Shown here: in pieces, positions 57,646-64,000 of the stretch
Position numbering within the stretch: the first letter of the stretch is position 1
How the letters are laid out: every line of letters starts with the position of its first letter
Source of the DNA: Lodderomyces elongisporus
Lineage: Eukaryota > Ascomycota > Pichiomycetes > Serinales > Debaryomycetaceae
Length of the DNA stretch: 64,000 nt
Assembly: GCF_030384665.1 (NCBI RefSeq)
Contig: NC_083674.1
Location: 620,001-684,000 of the forward strand
Direction: 5' to 3'
Translations under genes and position numbers: made by a program
The notes under the pieces: generated by a model
What the model saw: the letters and a program-made list of their open reading frames with translations, nothing else
Databases searched by the model: none
Told to the model about the DNA's origin: nothing

Positions 57646-59376
57646 ATGGCTTCAGGATCGTTTTGGGACCGAATAAACGGGTTTCCTGCATTTCAAACAT
57701 CATTACTATGTATCATCCGTCTAGGTGAACCTATGGTTTTCACGTCGATATTTGCATACATTTTCTTTATGATTCAGGATTTCAAGATCGCCAAGACACC
57801 TGCAGAAATTGCAACATATGCCGGTTATTTACTGGCATCTTTTGCCATCTTCCAGTTTTTGTTTTGCGTGCAATATGCACAAGCTTCGACCAAATTTGGC
57901 AGAAAACCAGTATTGTTATTCGGTGTCTTGGGCACCGGTGTGTCAAGTTTATTATTTGGATTTTCACAAAGCTTCACTATGGCCATGATAGCCCGATCAA
58001 TGATGGGTGCATTGAATGGGAATATAGCTGTTTTAAGAGTAGCCATAGGAGAAGTAGCAGTGGAGAAGAGACACGAGAGCTTAGCATTCTCGATGTTGGC
58101 CATGACTTGGGGAGTAGGTTCAATTATTGGACCATTAATTGGAAGTAGTCGGTATCTCACCAGACCCAAAGCTTTAAACAATTTGAACATCTTGGGTTAT
58201 GATGCATTCGTAGAGAAGTTTCCCTATGCCTTGGCAAACATTGTACTTGCAGGATATCTTTTCACCAGTTTTGTGCTTGGTTTATTGTTCTTGGAAGAGA
58301 CATCGGTTGACCATAAAAACAGAAGAGATTATGGTTTGGAATTGGGAGATATTATTTTGGGAAAACTTTTTGGAAAAAAGATGCCAACTAGGCCATGGAC
58401 TGTTTTGGCTCAAGAGCAACAGTTGGGAAGTACAACTTATTCCGAAGCAAGCGAGGATGAGAGGAACCCGTTGATTCCATCAAATCAAGTATATTCAGCG
58501 GTTGAAGACCAAGATCGCGAAGGAGAAGAAGAAGAAGATGAAGAAGAAGTTGATGAATATAATGACCCTCCTCTTGTGTCTCTGAGATTTGGCGAGGCAG
58601 CTCGTCGTAGATACTCATCTGAGCAATTGGGACCCGTTCTTTCAAATGATGCAAAGTCATTTATCTCCACCAACCTCAAACAATCTTTTACTAAGGAGGT
58701 CCTTACTTTCCCCGTGATCCAAACAGTGACATCGAACTTTCTTCTTTGCTTTCATGCAATCCTTTATTCTGAGTTTTATCCCGTTTTGCTTGCAAGTCCC
58801 TATCTTGCTGAACAGTTGAAATTCCCATTTGTTTTGACGGGAGGGTTTGAATGGAATACACAGGATATAGGTCATTTGCTTTCAACTACAGGGATAATGG
58901 GTACTTTAACTGTGTTGATCGTGTTCCCCATTTTGGACCACCATTTGAAATCGATTACAATACTAAGAATCTCGTTTGTGTTGGTCCCATTGGCATACTT
59001 TGTTATCCCATACATCTTGTTTGCCACTAAATATGCCACTGTGTCACTCTATGCGGCCAGTTTGATACAAACAATACTGGTTTCTATAAGCTTTGCATCC
59101 TTGATGATTCTCATACATAGAGCATCGCCAAAAAAGCATAGACCTTTGATTAATGGAGCTAATTTAAGTTTGAATTCGCTCGCGAGAGGAATTAGCCCGC
59201 TTTTGTTTGGCCATTTCATGACCTGGTGTGATGAAAGAAAAGCAGGAGAGGTGCCTTGGATAGTTTTATCTATAATTGCACTTTTGTGTTTGATACAATC
59301 CTTTACTATGAAAGACTATGGCGAAGATGAAGATGAAGATGGACAAGAAAGAGGAGACGGCGTGATAGAAGCATAA
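57646..59376 (+). CDS. MFS transporter, YCR023C-like (576 aa)
   Basis: A 12-helix major facilitator of the drug:H+ antiporter-like group related to S. cerevisiae YCR023C, substrate unknown. Motif A appears as GRKPVLLFG after the second helix, and helix 4-5 has RSMMGALNGNIAVLRVAIGE. A long acidic central loop (about 240-330; Glu run EEEEDEEEVDEYND near 285-300) separates the halves. The ATG at 57646 directly follows an A9 run. Frame upstream is open only through a T-rich leader starting at GTG, so the N-terminus MASGSFWDRINGFPAFQ is preferred. MAK32 follows on the same strand, and MAK32 and YCR023C are near neighbours in S. cerevisiae. Confidence 0.9.
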   Translation: MASGSFWDRINGFPAFQTSLLCIIRLGEPMVFTSIFAYIFFMIQDFKIAKTPAEIATYAGYLLASFAIFQFLFCVQYAQASTKFGRKPVLLFGVLGTGVSSLLFGFSQSFTMAMIARSMMGALNGNIAVLRVAIGEVAVEKRHESLAFSMLAMTWGVGSIIGPLIGSSRYLTRPKALNNLNILGYDAFVEKFPYALANIVLAGYLFTSFVLGLLFLEETSVDHKNRRDYGLELGDIILGKLFGKKMPTRPWTVLAQEQQLGSTTYSEASEDERNPLIPSNQVYSAVEDQDREGEEEEDEEEVDEYNDPPLVSLRFGEAARRRYSSEQLGPVLSNDAKSFISTNLKQSFTKEVLTFPVIQTVTSNFLLCFHAILYSEFYPVLLASPYLAEQLKFPFVLTGGFEWNTQDIGHLLSTTGIMGTLTVLIVFPILDHHLKSITILRISFVLVPLAYFVIPYILFATKYATVSLYAASLIQTILVSISFASLMILIHRASPKKHRPLINGANLSLNSLARGISPLLFGHFMTWCDERKAGEVPWIVLSIIALLCLIQSFTMKDYGEDEDEDGQERGDGVIEA

Positions 59377-59823
59377 AGAAATAGAAAAGAAAAGGAGTAA
59401 TTGACGACTATATACATATATACGGTAATTATTATTTGTAACTTTAGAGAATATAGAAAGTGATTGGAATAAAAAAAAATGAAGAAAAATCAATACTCCT
59501 TAGAATCAACTCTCTCTGTATTCAAATCATTTCGATATGGTATCGTGAACTGTTTGTCGTATTTGTATTTATATATGTAGGTTTTCCCGTGCGTCAGACT
59601 TTGCAAGAATTTGACAATTGAAGGATAGGTTTTAATAAGATTCATAAATGTAACTGGGACAAAAAAAGAAAATTGGAAAATTATAATTCAATTAAGCGCC
59701 AATATTTGGAATTCTCGATTTTGCAACAACAACACCGACAACACCAACAACGCCATTTTTCATCTATTGCATTGATGGACCGGATAATTTGCGTCCAATA
59801 ATTCTTTCAGAACATTATCAGAA
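59377..59823. other. Intergenic region between the MFS gene and MAK32
   Basis: About 450 bp of AT-rich DNA, with ACAACAACACC-type repeats near 59724-59752 just before MAK32. Nothing specific was identified. Confidence 0.4.
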
Positions 59824-60969
59824 ATGACATTATTTACAACATTGGGAATGTTTATAATAGACGAGAACCGTTATATAAACCCAGTCATATACCCAGATCC
59901 TCCAGAAAAAGACATTATTGGTGGTGCAGGAACCTACGCAATAATCGGCGCTCGAATAGTTTCCACCGCACATACCCTGGCACTGCCCGAACCTGACTGT
60001 GCATCAGAACCAGAGACAACGACAACAACAAAGACAGAGGTAGGTACAAACGCTACATATTATCCCATATCCGGTATAATTGACCAAGGCTTGGATTTTC
60101 CGGAACAGATTGAAACTCAAATCAAGACATGGAAGACGTCTGTTATCTTTCGCAAACTGGATCAATTGACCACAAGGGGCGTGAATACATACGATGGATT
60201 AACGGGTTTACGATCGTTTCACTATTCTACTCCAAAAATTAGGATTGAATTGGAGGACGTGGCAGAGTGCCGGGAATTGCGAGAAAGTAAAACATACCAT
60301 TTAATTTGTTCAATTGAGAGATGCAAACAATTAATATTGGGAATCAGAAAGTTTAACCCGCTGGCAAAGTTTATATACGAGCCATTGCCTGATGACTGTG
60401 TGAAACATAATTGGACAAAACTCACAGAAATTTTACCTATGATCGATGTATTCTCACCAAATCGAGACGAAGCAATTGCTCTTGCCCTCGGCGAAAGTGA
60501 TAATGCTAAAGAAGAAAATATTGCGGATGACAGCCGTATTACCATGTTGAGTGATGGAGAATTATGTGCAAAGTTTACCACTTTTCAAACCCTGATTTCG
60601 AATGCAGGAACAGTAATTCGTTGTGGTGCTCGAGGGTGTCATATTCGTACTCATAATGGATTAGATGCCCATCTACCAGCTTATCATCAGGACCAGTCCC
60701 ACGTGGTTGATGTGACCGGTGGTGGGAATTCGTTCTGCGGTGGGTTTATGATGGGGTGGTACTCAAGTCAAGAAGATTGGATTTATGCTGCAGTTTGTGG
60801 TAACGTAAGTAGTGGATGTATTGTTGAAAAATTAGGGATGCCAATAGTGGAGGGCGAGAGGTTTAATGGTTTAACCTTACAGGAGAGGTTACATATTTAC
60901 TACAACGCAAACCCACAACTTTTAGTATCTACAAAAATGGTGAAAACACTGAAAGTTGCAGAAACATAA
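59824..60969 (+). CDS. MAK32: PfkB-family sugar-kinase-like protein Mak32 (381 aa)
   Basis: Related to S. cerevisiae Mak32, a ribokinase-fold protein needed for stable L-A dsRNA virus maintenance; its enzymatic substrate is unknown. N-terminal TLGMFIIDENRY and GGAGTYAIIGARI correspond to the first PfkB strand and glycine pair. The C-terminal PfkB signature DVTGGGNSFCGGFMMGWY keeps the GxGD-like catalytic turn only partly: Asn replaces the usual catalytic Asp (GGGNSF). Mak32 proteins share this substitution as far as I recall. Ser/Thr insert near 55-75. The start is the ATG at 59824. Confidence 0.9.
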   Translation: MTLFTTLGMFIIDENRYINPVIYPDPPEKDIIGGAGTYAIIGARIVSTAHTLALPEPDCASEPETTTTTKTEVGTNATYYPISGIIDQGLDFPEQIETQIKTWKTSVIFRKLDQLTTRGVNTYDGLTGLRSFHYSTPKIRIELEDVAECRELRESKTYHLICSIERCKQLILGIRKFNPLAKFIYEPLPDDCVKHNWTKLTEILPMIDVFSPNRDEAIALALGESDNAKEENIADDSRITMLSDGELCAKFTTFQTLISNAGTVIRCGARGCHIRTHNGLDAHLPAYHQDQSHVVDVTGGGNSFCGGFMMGWYSSQEDWIYAAVCGNVSSGCIVEKLGMPIVEGERFNGLTLQERLHIYYNANPQLLVSTKMVKTLKVAET

Positions 60970-61086
60970 TGACAAAGAGGGAAAAAAAAAAACAAAAAGA
61001 AAAAAAAAAGAAAAAGAAAGAAGAATAAGAAGATGTAAAAAAAAATATCATTGTGACCGAATGATATTGAAATTGGTAGTAATATA

Positions 61087-63132
61087 CTAAGCTATCTCAT
61101 GGCTACTTGCGTCGCTGCTTTTGCATTTCGACATCACGCTGGGCGGTACATTATCCTCATGGTATAGACTTCTCATCAATTCCTTTTCGTCAGTCCACCT
61201 ACGCAACTTTTTTCCAAAAATGTATAGTGGGATAGCAAACAAACTAACAAAAAGTTGGATGCCTCCATATGTGACATACGCATTCTTGTAACCGTGATGA
61301 TCAGCGTATTTGTTGTTAAACAAGGAAAAGCAAAACCCAAGGAGATTTTTCAAGAAATTGAACGAGACCAAGGTCTCAGCGGCAAACATCTTGTATGAAT
61401 CAACGGCAAATGTTATTGCAGTTGTCGAGGCCATGGATGAGCCATATGCCAAGGACCCAAAGAATAAAACGGGGGCAATCCATGGGTCCTGTTCTGTAGA
61501 TGACCAACCATATCCCATCAATCCGATTACAATGAATATCGTAGAGGGAAAAATCATGAGTAGACGAAACTCGGGCTCGTATACCCCTTTGTTTTTCGAA
61601 ACCATGTAACGGCTCAATCTGTCGGAAATGAGGCCGCATGATAAAGATCCGAGGATACCACCAACAAATGGCGAAATGTAGAAAAGACCTACAGTTTGTT
61701 GATTATAACCATATGGCGGGTTTCTAAATATCTCAGAAATGGTTTCCGAGATAACAATGAGCCATACCACGGCGCATGCATATGTTAATGAGCCGAAAAG
61801 AACGTGTGGGTAGCTGTATAAAACAAATGGTCTCAAAGCCACCATCCACCAGCTATCTTTGGTAAACCTACCTTGCCATATTCTCATATTATACCACCAC
61901 GAGTTCTTTTTGTGCTCAATCACTACAGCTTCGTGTGGTGGTAATTGCTGGTCGGTGATCATAACTGGTTTTTCATTTTCTTGTGCTGCTGACTGCACAG
62001 ATGTGGATGATAGGCTTTGCACTGCATGGATATTATCGTCATCGACAATATTGTTGTTGAGTATGTTATTCAGAGATGGTCTGTGCAATGCAAATGCGTT
62101 TGGTCTTTGTGATGGTGGATTGTAGGAAGCAACGTTTTGAGCTGCTTCAGTTTCGGCAAGTGATCTTTTGGAAGGGGTTGGAGTTCTGTCCCAGAATGTG
62201 TCTGGAACAAAAAGGATGATCATAATGAGAGTAGCTCCCAAGAAGATTGCCAATATCCAAAACAACCAGTGACGATCGAGATATTGAAACACTAGACCTG
62301 ATAATAATGGTATAATGTTTTTACCACCGAGCATCAACATTGTGTATAATCCTATTCTGTAGGCTCTCTCGTGGGCAAAGTAAATCTCTGCAATGGTGGA
62401 ACTGGGCAAGCATTCTGTTGGCGAGGCTCCCAAACCAGTGAGAACTCTGGCGCCCATCAAGTTGCCGAAATTGTTTGATGCGCCGCCCCAGATGGCGCCC
62501 ATCATGAATATGAATGTTCCTGCAATATATACCAATCTCTTGCCAAAAAGCACTGCTGTGGGACTAGCAATGACTGAGCCTACGCCAAGTGACAACATGA
62601 ATCCACCTACTAAATAGGAAATAGTGGTTAAAGGTTTATCGAATTCCTCAACCAAGGTGTTCATGCCTGCTGCAAGTAAAGGAGACATACCACCACCAAG
62701 GAAACTTGCAAAACCAATAATGAAAAGGCACATGTCACGTTTCCATACCGACCAGTTCAAAGGATCATTGGGAGAATCATGTGGCTGTGGGTTTAGGATG
62801 ACTCCTGTATTTGTCTTCTTCATCAAGTGCAGGTCGTTATCGTCACCTTGCTTTGTTTGATCGTCTTGGTCATCTTCATCAAGCATGATGATTGTACCAG
62901 TGACAACTCGGACATTTGGCTGCTTAATACCTAGACGCAGGCGCAGGTACAGACGCAGGTGCAAATGCAAGTGCAGACTCGGAGTCAGAGTCAGACGCAG
63001 ATGCCAATACCAATGCCGATGCGACGGTGGATCCTGCTGGTGTTGGTCTAGGTCTGGGTGTTGGAGCTGATTTATGTGTGATTGTTCTTGTATGTGTCGT
63101 TCATTTTGGGTATCAGAGTCTGGTTCTGACAT
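61087..63132 (-). CDS. HOL1-like MFS transporter (681 aa)
   Basis: A DHA1-type major facilitator like S. cerevisiae Hol1 (polyamine and cation uptake) and its Candida paralogues. The diagnostic N-terminal block KKTNTGVILNPQPHDSPNDPLNWSVWKRD is close to Hol1. About 12 helices follow, with a long polar central loop (about 295-400) and the late YMVSKNKGVYEPEFRLL block. The start is uncertain: ATG 63132 gives an N-terminus with a period-6 repeat (about 42-70) rich in CTG codons; the Met at 62886 (MLDEDDQ) would give about 599 aa, closer to Hol1 (586 aa). It converges with MAK32 120 bp away. The paralogue cannot be named from this sequence. Confidence 0.88.
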   Translation of the reverse strand: MSEPDSDTQNERHIQEQSHINQLQHPDLDQHQQDPPSHRHWYWHLRLTLTPSLHLHLHLRLYLRLRLGIKQPNVRVVTGTIIMLDEDDQDDQTKQGDDNDLHLMKKTNTGVILNPQPHDSPNDPLNWSVWKRDMCLFIIGFASFLGGGMSPLLAAGMNTLVEEFDKPLTTISYLVGGFMLSLGVGSVIASPTAVLFGKRLVYIAGTFIFMMGAIWGGASNNFGNLMGARVLTGLGASPTECLPSSTIAEIYFAHERAYRIGLYTMLMLGGKNIIPLLSGLVFQYLDRHWLFWILAIFLGATLIMIILFVPDTFWDRTPTPSKRSLAETEAAQNVASYNPPSQRPNAFALHRPSLNNILNNNIVDDDNIHAVQSLSSTSVQSAAQENEKPVMITDQQLPPHEAVVIEHKKNSWWYNMRIWQGRFTKDSWWMVALRPFVLYSYPHVLFGSLTYACAVVWLIVISETISEIFRNPPYGYNQQTVGLFYISPFVGGILGSLSCGLISDRLSRYMVSKNKGVYEPEFRLLMIFPSTIFIVIGLMGYGWSSTEQDPWIAPVLFFGSLAYGSSMASTTAITFAVDSYKMFAAETLVSFNFLKNLLGFCFSLFNNKYADHHGYKNAYVTYGGIQLFVSLFAIPLYIFGKKLRRWTDEKELMRSLYHEDNVPPSVMSKCKSSDASSHEIA

Positions 63133-63286
63133 AATATGTTGAAACCTAGGAAAACAAAAAGAAAAAGAAAAAAAAACGAAAATAAAAAATTAGGAGAGAG
63201 GCTGTGTTGTTGGAAAGATTAAGAATCAAGTGGATGTGGTCGTGGATGACAAATAACTAGGAAATAAAGGGGTGTGCTTATGTACT

Positions 63287-63332
<46 letters not shown>

Positions 63333-64000
63333 AAGCTGAGTGTCGTTGGTATTCTATATACCTATATTTGTTGATTTATGAAGATGGTTGTAGTTGTAAA
63401 GGGGGGGAAGGGGAATTGCTTCTTGTCTGATTTCATCGATAAGCTATTTGCTTGTTTACAAGTAAGTATATATATATATATATGTGAGTGTATATATACG
63501 TGAATACGGCTATCTCTGCATTATACAATATTTTCACAATACTACATGACACGATGTTGATAATTGAATCAGTTGTGAGGCAACGTTTGTGTTTCTTTTT
63601 TAATTTTTTTTTTTCTTGTGCTTTTGGTAGCGATTGTGGCAGAAGGCGGAACAAACTCTTCCCTTTTGCCCTCACACTTTACCATTTCGTAACAATTGCG
63701 GGGCGGGGCTAAAGTAACAACAATGATTAATTTTGGAACAATAGATGGAAACTGTTGAAGGAAAAACAAATCTTTGCACTAAGGATCTCAACATGTATTA
63801 CAAAGAGCAAAGTTAGAGGGATAAGGAGGGAAGAGGGGGGAAAAAAAGAAAAAGAGCTGAGTTGAAATAGCAGAATGAATAACTTTAAAGAACAAGTCAG
63901 AAGAACCAATAAAAAAGAGTTGTACTCACTCTTCTTCCAAAGTAAACTATTCTTGAACATGCACTTTTGGTGCTCTGCTTTATTTTGTTTTGGCTTTTTC
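63133..64000. other. Upstream region of the HOL1-like gene to the window end
   Basis: About 870 bp with a long TA run at about 63289-63320 followed by TG, a second TA run near 63468-63484, and T/A-rich DNA. No gene start is visible before the window ends. Confidence 0.45.
63289..63332. repeat. (TA)n-(TG)n compound microsatellite
   Basis: About 15 TA units directly followed by about six TG units, roughly 160 bp upstream of the HOL1-like ATG. Confidence 0.88.

Noticed and set aside
1..64000. CRISPR arrays or bacterial operon features
   Set aside because: No spaced direct repeats of that kind; gene families and introns show eukaryotic nuclear DNA.

Overview
The window is nuclear DNA of a budding yeast, most likely a CTG-clade species close to Lodderomyces elongisporus or the Candida parapsilosis group. 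Reasons: compact, mostly intronless genes of yeast families (YPT1, RPN3, MED17, SWP1, IMP1, RPS22, TTI1, DPB3, MRPL27, GRH1, MAK32, ENG1); rare introns with GTATGT/GTAAGT donors and exact TACTAAC branch points; AT-rich spacers full of homopolymers and microsatellites; and D-amino-acid oxidase and HOL1-type transporter genes of the kind Candida yeasts carry. The species is inferred, not proven. Translations quoted here use the standard code; if CTG is read as serine, individual Leu residues change.

Layout. 0-17.4 kb, all on the minus strand: an aldehyde dehydrogenase, a SIP3/LAM-type BAR-PH-VASt protein whose frame is cut by one TAA, a divergent TEA-domain transcription factor, an Sps1-like GCK kinase and a BAR-PH-ArfGAP protein. 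18.4-32 kb, a housekeeping block: TDA4-like TLC protein, YPT1, a DUF3237 protein, RPN3, MED17 (5' intron), ILM1, a small intron-containing two-helix membrane protein, SWP1, IMP1 and RPS22. RPS22 has a coding intron and a 5'UTR intron that probably hosts an H/ACA snoRNA, as in S. cerevisiae RPS22B. 32.4-41 kb: TTI1 (with a three-codon uORF overlapping its start), DPB3, MRPL27, a small unknown protein and a D-amino-acid oxidase. 41-50.4 kb: a 3.7 kb gene-free promoter region rich in CCAGC motifs, ENG1 (GH81 glucanase) and GRH1.

50.7-56.7 kb: two identical tandem tRNA-Thr(CGU) genes. A complete Ty3/gypsy-type LTR retrotransposon (50862-56738) sits immediately 5' of the second. It has 550-bp LTRs that read as identical, a 5-bp target duplication ATTAA, an initiator-tRNA-like primer binding site, gag and pol. 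Gag and pol are joined by a textbook -1 slippery heptamer (A AAA AAC) directly before the gag stop codon. The last 7 kb holds a YCR023C-like MFS transporter, MAK32 and a HOL1-like transporter.

Several neighbour pairs (RPN3-MED17, SWP1-IMP1, DPB3-MRPL27, TDA4-ILM1, YCR023C-MAK32) are also close neighbours in S. cerevisiae, which supports the assignments. Most genes are unrelated housekeeping functions. Functional grouping is limited to secretory pathway genes (YPT1, SWP1, GRH1) and mitochondrial genes (IMP1, MRPL27). The most notable observations are the -1 frameshift signal, the tRNA-targeted intact retroelement, the in-frame stop in SIP3 and the RPS22 snoRNA-host architecture.
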